Assembly: GCA_016184315.1 (NCBI GenBank)
Contig: JACPCU010000007.1
Location: forward strand, 91,879 to 155,878
Direction: 5' to 3'
Length of the DNA stretch: 64,000 bases
From: Nitrososphaerota archaeon
Lineage (GTDB): Archaea > Thermoproteota > Nitrososphaeria > Nitrososphaerales > JACQRY01
This document shows positions 1 to 9,401 of the stretch, in pieces; within the stretch, counting starts at the first letter, position 1, and the number at the start of each line of letters is the position of its first letter. Position numbers and translations under genes: made by a program. The notes beneath the pieces are model-generated. The model was given only the letters and a program-made list of their open reading frames with translations. It had not been told where the DNA came from and ran no database searches.

Positions 1-6
1 TTTCAG

Positions 7-3000
7 ATGGTAAATAGCAAGAACAAAACGCAAACATCCAATGAACTATTCAGTCCCAAGGATCTGAACCCTGCCTTCGAACCTAAGCAGGTAGAGGAGG
101 CGGTAAGAGCCGCTTGGGAGACCATCGATATTAGAGGACGCGTTTCAGAAGCCAGAGCGTCATCAAGAAAAATAGGGTATGTTGAAGGCCCGCCAACATT
201 AAACGGTGAGCCACATATCGGTCACATACGCGGCCGGATCATCAAAGACCTTTGGTACAGATTCAATACTCTGAAAGGAATCAACGTAGTGTTCAGAGCA
301 GGCTGGGATACGCAAGGTCTACCCGTTGAGCTTCAGGCTGAGAAGGAGCTGGGTCTAAAAGGGAGTAAGACGGAGAACCTACAGACAGTAGGACTGGAAA
401 CGCTTGTAAAAGCCTGCAAAGACCTACTGGCCAAGTACGGTGAGAAGTGGCGTAGATCGGACAGGCTTCTGGGAATGTCCTTTGACTACGAGAAGGCGTA
501 TTGGACATACCGTGACCAGTATATTGAAAGAGAGTGGAAATATCTTCGGAAGGCATGGGAGACAGGGCTCCTAGGAGAAGGATATCGGGTAGTCGCCTAC
601 TGCCCTGGGTGCCAAACCTCTCTTAGCCACGCCGAGGTAGCCCAAGGATACGAGCAGCTCGAAGATCCTTCACTATACTTCAAGATGAAGCTTCGTGACG
701 AAGATGCCTACATCGTCCTTTGGACCACGATGCCTTTCACAGTGATAACAGATGAAATGGTAGGTGTGAAACCTGATGCTGAATATCATTATGTTCGCAT
801 AGAAGATGAAACATGGATAGTGGCTAAAGACCGTCTTGAACCTTTGATGACCGAGCTTAAGATCTCAGCCTACAAGATTGTTAAGACTGTAGCAGGCTCA
901 GAATTAGAAGGCAAAAAGTATCTTCACCCCTTGTTAAAAACCATACCCGGTTTACAGTCTGTGAGTGAAAACCCCAATGGTCACATGGTAATAGCTGAAG
1001 ACTTCGTCGATACTACCACCGGCTCTGGACTAGTCCACATGGCTCCAGCCAACGGAGAAGTGGACTTTGATACTGCCAAGAAACGCGGGCTCCCCGTATT
1101 CAACCCAATAGACGACAGACTATGCTTCACAAAGGATGCAGGAGACTTCGAAGGACTGTTCGTCAGAGATGCCGATCAGAAAGTTATGGATCTGTTGAAG
1201 AGCGAAGGCATAGTGTTAAAGGCAAGCAAGATCATTCACGACTATCCTGCCTGTTGGCGTTCCCGTCACCGATTGGTCTGGATCGCTAGACGGGAATACT
1301 TCTACTGGGTGGATAGGCTCGGAGACAGAGCAGTGGAAGCAGCACAAAAAGTGGAATACTTCTATGATGCACCGGCTAACCGCTTCCTCTCTATAATCAA
1401 GGAAAAGGTGCCGTGGTGTATCTCTAGGGAAAGAGTCTGGGGCACACCTCTTCCAATATGGATCTGCAAGGACTGTAAACATGCGAACGCGGTCTTCTAT
1501 CGCAGCGAGATAGTTAAGAGAGCAGTAAAACTGCCTGATGGACCGAATTTTGAGCTCCACAGACCTTGGATAGACAGGATAATATTGAAATGCGAAAAAT
1601 GCGGAGGACCATCTTACCGCGAAATCTTCGTTTTGGACACTTGGCATAACAGCGGAGCAGCACCATACTCTTCTCTTACAGACGAGGAATACAACGAATT
1701 GGTCCCAGCAGAATTTCTGACAGAGGGGATAGATCAGACTCGAGGATGGGCGTACACCCTCCTGATCGAAAATGTGTTGCTTTCGCAGAAGGCTCAGGCG
1801 CCCTACAAAGCCTTCCTCTTCCAAGGGCATGTGCTTGACGAGAAAGGCAACAAGATGAGCAAAAGCTTGGGTAATATGATCGAAGGATTAGAAGTGTTAA
1901 GCAAAGAACCTGTTGACGTGCTTCGCTTCTACTTGATGTGGAAAGCCGCGCCCCTCGACAGTCTTAACTTCAGCGAGGTGGAGATGAGAGGAAGGCCATA
2001 CCAGGTTCTCAACACGCTGTATCATCTTCACGTGTATTTTGTGCAGAACAGCAGTTACGACGGCTTCGACGAATCTACTCACAGCTTGGCGTGGGCTGAA
2101 AAGCTGGGTATCCTCAGGGCTCAGGAGCAGTGGCTTCTTTCCAGACTAACCAATCTAGTTGAAACGGTGACAGACAGGTTTGAGAGATGCAGATATCACG
2201 AATCAGCTAGGGAATGTGAAGACTTCATCATCGAGGATCTAAGCCAGCTATATGTCCCACTTACTAGAGGAGACATCTGGGATGACAATCCTGAGTCCTT
2301 GAACAAGAGGCTGGCAGTCTACGCAGTTTTACACCACGTTCTAGCAACATTGGATACGCTGCTGCACCCCCTGTCGCCCTACGTCACAGAGTATCTTTAC
2401 CAAAGATGCTTCAGGAAAGCGAAGCAAAGCATCCTGGTTGACGATTGGCCCAAAGTAAACCAAGATTACCGGAAACTTGACTTAGAAGACGAGTTTGCTA
2501 CTCTGAGAGAAACCATTTCTCTGGCTAATGCTGCAAGGATGAAGGCGAAAGTTAAGCGAAGATGGCCCCTTCGCAGCGCCATGCTTTACATCGGCGGAGG
2601 CGACGCGTCAAAGATGAACAAACACTCTTCTCTGCTAATGGAGCAGATGAATGTAAAGCAGGTCGTTGCGGTAAGATCCTTGAAGGAGATGCCGGTCAAG
2701 ATCGTTCTGCTACCTCGGTACAGTCTTTTGGGGCCTAAGCTTAAGGACATGATGGCTAAGGTTTCTCAGCAGCTCTCTTCTGTTGACACCTTGATGCTGT
2801 ATGAAGAGCTGTCAAGCAGCGGTGCGGTGACGCTTCAGGTTGGAGAGAAGACGGTGAAGATCTCTAGTGATGAGCTAGAGATGCGGCTTGAGGCGAGGGA
2901 AGGATATGCGCTTGCTGATAGGAATGGAGTGATGGTGGCAGTACAGGTTGAAAGAGATCGAGAACTGATTGCAGAGGGCGCGGTGAGGGATCTCGCCCGT

Positions 3001-3237
3001 AGACTCCAGGCGTTAAGGAAGGAGAAAGGCTTCAACCCAACCGATATCCTGGATGTGGCCTATGCAGCTGGGTTAGACGAGGAGTCGTTTGAGCTACTTC
3101 AGCCCAAGCTTCGAGAACTAAGTTTCTTGGTGAGAGTCAAAGAAGTGCGTTTAGAGAAAGATGCCTCAAAGAATCTTGACTGGTCTGAGGCCGAGATAGA
3201 TGGTAAGACAGTTAAGCTCTACGTTGGACGTCTCTAA
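7..3237 (+). CDS. ileS: Isoleucyl-tRNA synthetase
   Basis: Class Ia synthetase that charges tRNA-Ile with isoleucine in the cytosol. The HIGH signature is seen as PHIGH at about residue 70 and KMSKS as NKMSKSLGN at about 618. The CP1 editing domain between them has the WTTMPFT motif (about 240) and a CPGC pair (about 200). A zinc-ribbon-like CKDC/CEKC pair lies at about 495 and 530, before the helical anticodon-binding domain (about 680-850). At 1076 aa it has the usual length of archaeal IleRS. The ATG is 6 bases from the window edge, so the promoter is not visible. Its stop overlaps the 3' end of the convergent flippase gene by 4 bp. Confidence 0.97.
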   Translation: MVNSKNKTQTSNELFSPKDLNPAFEPKQVEEAVRAAWETIDIRGRVSEARASSRKIGYVEGPPTLNGEPHIGHIRGRIIKDLWYRFNTLKGINVVFRAGWDTQGLPVELQAEKELGLKGSKTENLQTVGLETLVKACKDLLAKYGEKWRRSDRLLGMSFDYEKAYWTYRDQYIEREWKYLRKAWETGLLGEGYRVVAYCPGCQTSLSHAEVAQGYEQLEDPSLYFKMKLRDEDAYIVLWTTMPFTVITDEMVGVKPDAEYHYVRIEDETWIVAKDRLEPLMTELKISAYKIVKTVAGSELEGKKYLHPLLKTIPGLQSVSENPNGHMVIAEDFVDTTTGSGLVHMAPANGEVDFDTAKKRGLPVFNPIDDRLCFTKDAGDFEGLFVRDADQKVMDLLKSEGIVLKASKIIHDYPACWRSRHRLVWIARREYFYWVDRLGDRAVEAAQKVEYFYDAPANRFLSIIKEKVPWCISRERVWGTPLPIWICKDCKHANAVFYRSEIVKRAVKLPDGPNFELHRPWIDRIILKCEKCGGPSYREIFVLDTWHNSGAAPYSSLTDEEYNELVPAEFLTEGIDQTRGWAYTLLIENVLLSQKAQAPYKAFLFQGHVLDEKGNKMSKSLGNMIEGLEVLSKEPVDVLRFYLMWKAAPLDSLNFSEVEMRGRPYQVLNTLYHLHVYFVQNSSYDGFDESTHSLAWAEKLGILRAQEQWLLSRLTNLVETVTDRFERCRYHESARECEDFIIEDLSQLYVPLTRGDIWDDNPESLNKRLAVYAVLHHVLATLDTLLHPLSPYVTEYLYQRCFRKAKQSILVDDWPKVNQDYRKLDLEDEFATLRETISLANAARMKAKVKRRWPLRSAMLYIGGGDASKMNKHSSLLMEQMNVKQVVAVRSLKEMPVKIVLLPRYSLLGPKLKDMMAKVSQQLSSVDTLMLYEELSSSGAVTLQVGEKTVKISSDELEMRLEAREGYALADRNGVMVAVQVERDRELIAEGAVRDLARRLQALRKEKGFNPTDILDVAYAAGLDEESFELLQPKLRELSFLVRVKEVRLEKDASKNLDWSEAEIDGKTVKLYVGRL

Positions 3238-4811
3238 TCTTCCTTCTGAGGCGGTGCATCAGCGACCCCCATTATTCTAGCCGCCCAGCTAACCAAGAAA
3301 CCTAGTTTCTGAGGAAGCAGGCTCCTAAGGAAGTCCATATCTTCCTTGTTGAAGGTCTTGATCAAGCGTAGAACCACAAAGTAAACCACTATTCCTAGAG
3401 AGATTAGGAGCGGCAAAAGGGCGATGAGCCTGAGATATCCGCCGATAAAGTTCACTAGCACCAGAAGAACAACACTCATTAGGGCTGATCCTGCAAAAGA
3501 AGACAAATAGGCTCTCCAGTCAACCACTAAGAACCCCTGTTTGTATGCATAGAATTCTACGGCAAGTGTTATAGCTAGCATCATAACTGCTCTGCTCCAC
3601 GCCAACGCTTCGAAGCCTAAGAAGGATGCAAGAGAAGTCACAAAGATGGCGAAGACTAGGAGCCCAAATATGTTGGCTCGCATCACTTTGTTGGCGTTTT
3701 GGCTGGCCAAGAGGCAACCGTTGTGAATCGAGGAGACAGCGGTTATGCCTATTGCAGTGGAGATTATGGTTGCGGATGTAGCAGCCTGAATGTATTGGGT
3801 GCCGAAGAGGTGAGTAAGGGGCGTAGCAAGAGCTGCTATTTGGAAACTCATAGGTATTGCTACAAGTGACACATATCGCGTGTATCTTTTTGCTAAGCTC
3901 AGGAACCCGTCCAATGAGCCTTCTGAGAAACGTGTGGACAAGCTCGGAATAAGGGCGATGGCGATAGCGTTGGGGGCAAAGGCGGCTATGGTTGAAGCAG
4001 CCACTGCTACGTTGTAGATGCCTAGGTCTGACAGGGTGAAGCGACCGAGGGCAAATAGTCTGTCGACTTGACTTACTCCGAATACGACTAGTGATGAGAC
4101 AAGGACTGGGGCCGAATACTTGATGACCTCAGTCCTAGAGACCTTTTCTGCTGAGCCTAGCGCAAAAGACCTTGCATTTGCAGCGCATACTACAACCATG
4201 ACCGCATCGCCGACGATCCATGCCGCCAAGACGCCGGTTATCCCAGCGCCGACTAGAACTAGGCCCATTGACGCAGCATATTTCACTAGGAAAGAGATGG
4301 TGTAGTAGATCCCTGCTTTAGCAGTCTTATTCAATCCTATGAGTGTCATCATTAAGAGTTGGCCAAGCGTGTAAAACCATAGATCAAGCGAAGTCATGAT
4401 TAGCCAATTAGGGTCTACTTGGCTCTGGAATACTGAGTTGACAAGCCAGCCCGCTGAAAAAAAGAGTGCAAGAGCTGAGACAGTAGAAATAGCGATAGAG
4501 ATGAGTAAGGATATTCTGAAGACTTGCACCCCTTTCCCATGTTGCCCAGACGAGAGAAATTCAGGGATTAGTTTGGCTACTGCAGGAGGCAGAGGCATAC
4601 TTGTCATGATGGTTTGCGGGAGAGACAGATTGGCTAGGGTTGCTACTCCGAATATGATGATCTGGAGAGCTGCTAGTACGCCGATCTGTGCGGTAGGAAG
4701 TATGTTGGTGACTGTGGCGAAGTAAGCGGTGTTGACCAACAGAAGGACTATGCTTGAGAAGTAAATGGAGGTGGCTCCTCTTGCAACAGAAGCTTCAGAA
4801 CCATCGTGCAT
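3234..4811 (-). CDS. Polysaccharide flippase (Wzx/MATE-like)
   Basis: Multi-span membrane protein of 525 aa with about 14 hydrophobic segments, matching the oligosaccharide flippase/MVIN-MATE fold that moves lipid-linked sugars across the membrane. The N-terminal part (SVARGATSIYFSSIVLLLVN) and the late loop-helix pattern are typical of PST-family exporters. No glycosyltransferase cluster adjoins it, so the substrate is unknown, although two sugar epimerases and a GT2 enzyme lie elsewhere in the window. A TATA-like ATATAATC on the minus strand near 4856 would give a short leader. Assignment rests on topology and overall pattern, not on catalytic motifs. Confidence 0.8.
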   Translation of the reverse strand: MHDGSEASVARGATSIYFSSIVLLLVNTAYFATVTNILPTAQIGVLAALQIIIFGVATLANLSLPQTIMTSMPLPPAVAKLIPEFLSSGQHGKGVQVFRISLLISIAISTVSALALFFSAGWLVNSVFQSQVDPNWLIMTSLDLWFYTLGQLLMMTLIGLNKTAKAGIYYTISFLVKYAASMGLVLVGAGITGVLAAWIVGDAVMVVVCAANARSFALGSAEKVSRTEVIKYSAPVLVSSLVVFGVSQVDRLFALGRFTLSDLGIYNVAVAASTIAAFAPNAIAIALIPSLSTRFSEGSLDGFLSLAKRYTRYVSLVAIPMSFQIAALATPLTHLFGTQYIQAATSATIISTAIGITAVSSIHNGCLLASQNANKVMRANIFGLLVFAIFVTSLASFLGFEALAWSRAVMMLAITLAVEFYAYKQGFLVVDWRAYLSSFAGSALMSVVLLVLVNFIGGYLRLIALLPLLISLGIVVYFVVLRLIKTFNKEDMDFLRSLLPQKLGFLVSWAARIMGVADAPPQKED

Positions 4812-4960
4812 AGCAGAACACAGGGAGCAGGCACTAGGCTTCCGACAGATGATTATATGCCTTCACATAGTTGGTTCCGATAACTTTGAAGGTTACGGAA
4901 CAATCTCTTGACGGACGGCTTATGTTGCAAGCGTGAGTTCCACGCACCCATACCGAAGAG

Positions 4961-5524
4961 TTATCTGAACCCAAAGAAGATGTTCAGCTTCCCCTCTTCA
5001 GCCAGAGGAGTGAGCCAGTCAACAACTCCTTGCTTCCTCAGATTCTTCTTCCCGAATGCGTTGACAATCTCTTCAAGGACATCTTCAGGAGTCCTATTCG
5101 TGGAATCGATCTCGGCCACCAAGCTTTTTCCGAAGGCCCTTACTGCGTCGGCCAAGATCAAGTCCAATATCTCTGCTGCAGCGTTGTCCTTCGCCTTCTT
5201 TTCGCCGTAACCTCTTGTTTGGTAGCGCTCCATGAGCACAAAAGGAGAACATCGTAACACCACGACCAGATCCACTTGTTTTCGGGATAAGACCGCCGGG
5301 AGCAGATGGCCGAATACCACTGCTGAACCATCTTCAAGATCTTTGGCTAAAGCCTTCTTCAATTTTGGTATGTCCGGTTTGAATCCTTTTTCATTGTCGT
5401 CTTCCAGAAGCCTGCTTTGTCTGGCAACTTTGTTTATGTCGACTAGTTTAATGTTCAACCGTTTTGCCAAGAGTTTTGCTACAGTTCTCTTACCCGTGGC
5501 AGGTGTCCCTGTTATGCCGATTAC
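4961..5524 (-). CDS. AK6-type adenylate kinase, unusual start
   Basis: Adenylate kinase of the Fap7/AK6 family (archaeal putative adenylate kinase, usually about 180 aa); it converts AMP and ATP to 2 ADP, and family members also help small-subunit ribosome maturation. The P-loop GTPATGKRT is encoded at about 5480-5510, followed by the family-typical LAKRLNIKLVDINK. The first ATG in frame (5470) lies after the P-loop, and the open frame ends at a TAG at 5570-5572 with no ATG, GTG or TTG in between. I set a provisional start at a GTA (5524), giving 187 aa; a purine-rich AGGAGG lies at about 5565-5570. A non-canonical start or a sequence error must be involved. Confidence 0.72.
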   Translation of the reverse strand, partial: VIGITGTPATGKRTVAKLLAKRLNIKLVDINKVARQSRLLEDDNEKGFKPDIPKLKKALAKDLEDGSAVVFGHLLPAVLSRKQVDLVVVLRCSPFVLMERYQTRGYGEKKAKDNAAAEILDLILADAVRAFGKSLVAEIDSTNRTPEDVLEEIVNAFGKKNLRKQGVVDWLTPLAEEGKLNIFFGFR

Positions 5525-5688
5525 GTGGCGCCTGGTCTTCCTTTCGGTGGCCGTAGTTCTATTAGCCTCCTATTGTCGGTAAAAGACTGGCGAAGCTGAT
5601 AAGCAGTTCGGTTCACCCATAGGAGAAATAGAATTGACTAAACCCTGTTTAACGGAGTATCTGCTCACTGATCACTAAGGTGTGGTAC

Positions 5689-6018
5689 ATGGCTACTACA
5701 GATAGTCGCATGATCCGCGAGGTTGCAAAAAGCATGGATGAAAGACGAATCATGCTAGAGTCTTTCAAAAACAATATCCGCCCCGTGAGGAGTAAGGTGA
5801 GAAGAGCCAACAGCAGTAGCCGAATCGGAAAGAAGATGATTACAGTAGGACTAGTTCTAACCTTAGGCACCCCGGATCCGTTCACGGATCTAGCTGGGTG
5901 GCCCCTGTTGGTGGCAGGCTTAGTGGCTGACAGGGTTTACAGCCATGTGGGAGTCAAAGACGCGTACCAAGAAGTCAACAGGTTGATGCGTGAGCTCCCT
6001 GATCTCAGGAAGCTGTAG
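5689..6018 (+). CDS. Small basic protein with hydrophobic C-half, unknown
   Basis: A 109-aa protein I do not recognise. The first 50 residues are charged and basic (helical, many Arg/Lys/Glu), followed by two short hydrophobic stretches (MITVGLVLTLG and WPLLVAGLVADRVYS) that could be a re-entrant or hairpin membrane anchor. The ATG at 5689 follows AAGGTG by a few bases, which supports this start over the ATG three codons upstream. It stands alone between the AK6 gene and the DapA-family gene. Function unknown. Confidence 0.55.
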   Translation: MATTDSRMIREVAKSMDERRIMLESFKNNIRPVRSKVRRANSSSRIGKKMITVGLVLTLGTPDPFTDLAGWPLLVAGLVADRVYSHVGVKDAYQEVNRLMRELPDLRKL

Positions 6019-6121
6019 AAACACTGTTCCAACTGATTGTGTCTACAGGTTGTCTGTTTGTGTTATTCTGAAAGAGACTATGCTAGGCTTGACGCTGGTT
6101 TTCTTTTTTGTAGAGGTCTGT

Positions 6122-7024
6122 TTACTTGAGTTTTAGGCCTATTGTGTGTAGGGCTTCTTTGAGTTCGGCTCTTTCCTGTTGTGTCAGTGGTGGCATCGGT
6201 TTCCTTACAGGGCCTGCGGGTAGTCCTAGCATGGTTAGGGCTTCTTTGCACGGAGTTACATAGCCAGGCTCATATTCGAAGAACTTGTTTACGACTTGTA
6301 GCTTCTCGTGGAGTTTTCTTGCCTCGTCGAGTTTACCGCTGCGGAAGGCTTCGTAGAGATCGACCATCTGCTTGGGATAAACGCATGCAGCTGTGGAGAA
6401 GATTCCTTTTGCTCCTATGGATAGGGCTGCGAAGAGCTGACTGTCTATGCCAGTGAGCACAGCCATCTTCTTGCCTACTAGTCTGAGTATTTCGACTGCT
6501 TCGCTTAGGTTGGCGTTGCTCTGCTTTAAGCCTATGACGCCATTGATCTTGGATATGCTGACCGCTAGATCTGGGCTTATGTTGTGTCTTGTGTATGTGG
6601 GGTTGTTGTAGGCCACGATTGGAATATCGACTGCTTTGGCGAGATCAGTGTAGTGTCCGAGGATGGCGCTTGGTGGAAGGTCGAAGTAGTATGGCGGAGT
6701 CAGGATCACTGCGTCTGCGCTTACGTCCTTCGCATGTCTAGATAGGGAGATCACTTCTTTTGTTCCACATGCGGATACGCATGCGATGACGGGGACTTTT
6801 GATGGGCAGCGATCGTTTATGACTTCTAGAACCTTTTTTCTTTCCTCATGCAGGAGGTGTGGGAATTCTCCGTTTCCGCCGGTAGTCATTATGCCGTGAA
6901 CGCCATTCTCAACCACGTAGTCCACAAGCTTCTTGAGGCCGGGGACATCGACTTCGTCTTTCGGTGTAAATGGTGTAACTATTGCCACGATTACGCCGTG
7001 AAGTTTTGAGGCTGTCAGAGCCAT
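6122..7024 (-). CDS. DapA/NAL-family lyase (dihydrodipicolinate synthase-like)
   Basis: Class I Schiff-base aldolase of the dihydrodipicolinate synthase/N-acetylneuraminate lyase superfamily, 300 aa as usual. The Schiff-base lysine is visible in VIGLKQSN (about 160) and the catalytic tyrosine in YNNPTYT (about 137). The substrate loop reads TTGGNGEF, where DapA usually has GTTGES, so sugar-acid aldolase activity is as possible as 4-hydroxy-tetrahydrodipicolinate synthesis. The neighbour is an M20 deacylase on the same strand, 47 bp away, which fits a lysine-type pathway or a degradation pair. Substrate is inference. Confidence 0.9.
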   Translation of the reverse strand: MALTASKLHGVIVAIVTPFTPKDEVDVPGLKKLVDYVVENGVHGIMTTGGNGEFPHLLHEERKKVLEVINDRCPSKVPVIACVSACGTKEVISLSRHAKDVSADAVILTPPYYFDLPPSAILGHYTDLAKAVDIPIVAYNNPTYTRHNISPDLAVSISKINGVIGLKQSNANLSEAVEILRLVGKKMAVLTGIDSQLFAALSIGAKGIFSTAACVYPKQMVDLYEAFRSGKLDEARKLHEKLQVVNKFFEYEPGYVTPCKEALTMLGLPAGPVRKPMPPLTQQERAELKEALHTIGLKLK

Positions 7025-7070
7025 TTTTGGGACACTTCAAGTGGCAAACAGGGGTGTCGTTATAAATATT

Positions 7071-8249
7071 TCAGGTCAGTAGCCTGGTGATTAACTGTTT
7101 GTAGACTTCTGTGGCAGTAACCAGTTGGGAAATCTCCACGTATTCATCTGCTGAGTGGGCTTGTTGGAGTCGTCCTGGGCCGAAGATGACCACAGGCATC
7201 CCGAGATTACGTGAATAGTAGTGGGCGTCGCAGAAGCCTCTTAGACCTGAAACTTTGACTTGTGCTCCGGTGGCCTGAGCATAGGCGTCCACCATGGCTC
7301 TTACTATGGGTTCCTGCTGGTCGGTCTCCATTGCTTCGATTTCCAGAATAGGGTTGTAGGACACTTTGAGGGTTGGGTCTTCTGACTGAGCTTCTTGGAT
7401 GACGCTGTCAATCTCCTTCTTGGCGACTTCCAGACTCTCCGTCTTCGGAACCGTTCTCCGGTCCACCACGATCTTGCAGCGATCTGGGATTATGTTTCTC
7501 TGCAAACCTCCTTCTATGACGGAGATAGTGATGTACGGTGGGCCTAAGAGAGGATGGACTCGTTTCTCCCACTGGTTTCGCCGGGGAATATCAAGGATCT
7601 GGTTTGCTAAAGCAACCATTTTGTGAACCGCGTTGATCCCCATTTCAGGGGTGGCTGCATGAGCAGAGTGGCCTTCGATGCGTATTTCGACGCCGAGGTC
7701 TCCTTTGTGAGCAGTCTGCAGTTCTAGGTCCGTAGGCTCGGCGATGACAACATAGTCTCCTTTCACAGGGTTGTCTATGGTGAGTCTGCCTGTGCCGGCT
7801 CTTCCTCCGGCCTCCTCGTCAACCACGGCTTCAACGATCAGATCACCCTTCAACTTCGCGCCCGAGTCAACTATGCTCTTGATGGCTGTTAGAACAGAGG
7901 CTAAACCTCCTTTCATATCTGCTGAGCCCCTGCCGTAGAGCCTTCCGTCCTTAACCACGGCTCCAAAGGGGTCCACTGACCATCTAGATGCATCTCCAGG
8001 TGGAACAACATCTATGTGGCCGTTCACGATCAGCGCTGGTGAGCCTGATGAGCCTTTGAGGTGGCCCAATACGTTTCTACGCCCCGGCCCGGCTTCATCG
8101 AAGCTCACCTTCATCCCTATTTCGCGCATCAGAGATGAGACGTGTTCAGACATGGCTCTTTCGCTGCCCGTTATACTAGGGATCTTCACGAAATCCGAAG
8201 TCAGTTTGACCATGGCTTCAATGCGATTAGTACTGGCAGAGTGGGTCAT
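7071..8249 (-). CDS. M20-family metallodeacylase (ArgE/DapE-like)
   Basis: Zinc-dependent amidohydrolase of the ArgE/DapE/ACY1/CPG2 group, which cleaves N-acyl groups from amino acids. Visible metal ligands are the His in NGHIDVVPPGD, the Asp in SADMKGG, the Glu pair in DEEAGGRAG and the Glu in IAEPTDLE, with a dimerisation insert after GHSAHAATPEMG. I start at ATG 8249 (MTHSAS) rather than four codons upstream because a TATA-like box is centred 28 bp away, giving a nearly leaderless mRNA. It probably works with the downstream DapA-family enzyme. The exact acyl-amino acid substrate cannot be read from sequence. Confidence 0.9.
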   Translation of the reverse strand: MTHSASTNRIEAMVKLTSDFVKIPSITGSERAMSEHVSSLMREIGMKVSFDEAGPGRRNVLGHLKGSSGSPALIVNGHIDVVPPGDASRWSVDPFGAVVKDGRLYGRGSADMKGGLASVLTAIKSIVDSGAKLKGDLIVEAVVDEEAGGRAGTGRLTIDNPVKGDYVVIAEPTDLELQTAHKGDLGVEIRIEGHSAHAATPEMGINAVHKMVALANQILDIPRRNQWEKRVHPLLGPPYITISVIEGGLQRNIIPDRCKIVVDRRTVPKTESLEVAKKEIDSVIQEAQSEDPTLKVSYNPILEIEAMETDQQEPIVRAMVDAYAQATGAQVKVSGLRGFCDAHYYSRNLGMPVVIFGPGRLQQAHSADEYVEISQLVTATEVYKQLITRLLT

Positions 8250-8272
8250 GGTTATCAACAATGGGTTGAAGT

Positions 8273-8281
8273 AGATTTAAC
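8273..8281. promoter_or_regulatory. Shared bidirectional TATA-like box
   Basis: The AT-rich AGATTTAAC is centred at 8277 between two divergent genes. Counting about 26 bp in each direction gives starts near 8303 (plus) and 8251 (minus), 5 nt and 2 nt before the chosen ATGs at 8308 and 8249. One box could therefore serve both genes. Spacing is seen; use in both directions is inference. Confidence 0.5.
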
Positions 8282-8307
8282 TGTTGCAAATGTCCTACCT
8301 ACGTCAG

Positions 8308-9285
8308 ATGCAAGTATTAGTTACAGGTGGACTCGGGGTCAACGGCAGCTGGGTTCTCAGGAAACTTGTTGAAGAAGGAGAGAGACCGATCTGCTTCGAC
8401 TATTCTTCAGACACTAGCCTTGTTTCCGATATAGTCAACAAAATACAAGTCGTCAAAGGTGACATCTCTGACGGTGAAGCGGTGTTGAAGGCCGTCAAGG
8501 AAAACAGCGTGAATTCAGTCATACACGTCGCCGCATTGGTTTCGCCCGACGTTACCAGCCTTGATCCTATGAAGGCCAACCCCGTCAAAGGCTTTGAAGT
8601 CAATGCGCGTGGCACACTGAACATTCTGGAAGCTGCTAAGGTATCAGGTGTGAAAAGAGTAGTATACACCAGCTCCAAGGGGGTGTACGGGGAGATAACT
8701 GGGTCATATGGTCACCCCTATTATCATCCAGTAACTGAGGAACACCCTAAGAACCCTCTCAGCATCTATGACATTACAAAGCTCTTCGGAGAGCATCTGG
8801 GAGAACTTTACTCTAGGCTCTACGGCATAGAATTCGTGTCGCTCCGGTTCGCCCACATCTATGGGCCGGGGAAGCTGGAGCGACATGGCCCCCTTTCCGT
8901 GCACGACAGGATCCTGATGAACGCCATAAACAACGTGCGTACGAAAATAGAGCGTGGAGGAGACGGGAGAGACGACTTGATCTATGTTAGAGACGTCGGA
9001 AAAGCAGTGGTGTTAGCATGGAAGGCGTCTAAGCTACCTCACCAAGCATACAACTTCGGTACTGGCAGAGCATACTCACTCAAAGAGTTCGCTGTGGCCG
9101 TTAAAGAACTGTTCCCGCAAGCAGAAATCGAGATCGGCCCTGGGCTGGGCTACTACGGTGAATCGGTGAAAGGAACCGCATGCGCCATAGACTATGGTCT
9201 GGCAAGAGAAGATCTGGGGTTCTACCCTGATTACGATTTGGGAAGCGGAGTAAGGGACTACGTCAAATGGATCACTAATCGCTAA
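8308..9285 (+). CDS. NAD-dependent epimerase/dehydratase (extended SDR)
   Basis: Nucleotide-sugar epimerase/dehydratase family protein. The Rossmann motif GGLGVNGSW is at the N terminus, a Ser-Ser active-site stretch YTSSKGVYG near 120, and the catalytic Tyr-x3-Lys as YDITK near 150. I start at ATG 8308 (MQVLVTGG), which places the Rossmann strand at the N terminus and fits a nearly leaderless transcript from the box at 8277. A second member of this family lies at 46125-47084. Substrate (UDP-Glc/GlcNAc type or another) is not determinable here. Confidence 0.88.
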   Translation: MQVLVTGGLGVNGSWVLRKLVEEGERPICFDYSSDTSLVSDIVNKIQVVKGDISDGEAVLKAVKENSVNSVIHVAALVSPDVTSLDPMKANPVKGFEVNARGTLNILEAAKVSGVKRVVYTSSKGVYGEITGSYGHPYYHPVTEEHPKNPLSIYDITKLFGEHLGELYSRLYGIEFVSLRFAHIYGPGKLERHGPLSVHDRILMNAINNVRTKIERGGDGRDDLIYVRDVGKAVVLAWKASKLPHQAYNFGTGRAYSLKEFAVAVKELFPQAEIEIGPGLGYYGESVKGTACAIDYGLAREDLGFYPDYDLGSGVRDYVKWITNR

Positions 9286-9370
9286 CACGCCAATCTAATG
9301 TAGATTTTTTACTAATTGTTCGCTCTATCCTTAAATTGTTCTTTTCGATGATAGGTCAGTATTACAAAAC

Positions 9371-9380
9371 ATATTTATAT
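9371..9380 (+). promoter_or_regulatory. TATA box of the SRPBCC-like gene
   Basis: ATATTTATAT is centred at about 9375, 27 bp before ATG 9402. This spacing predicts a leaderless mRNA and decides the start of the next gene in favour of 9402 over in-frame starts at 9336 and 9348. Confidence 0.55.
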
Positions 9381-9401
9381 CGCTTGGAAAATAAGTCAGA
9401 C

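Noticed and set aside
1216..1830. 204-codon frame antisense to ileS
   Set aside because: Shadow frame inside a highly conserved synthetase gene.
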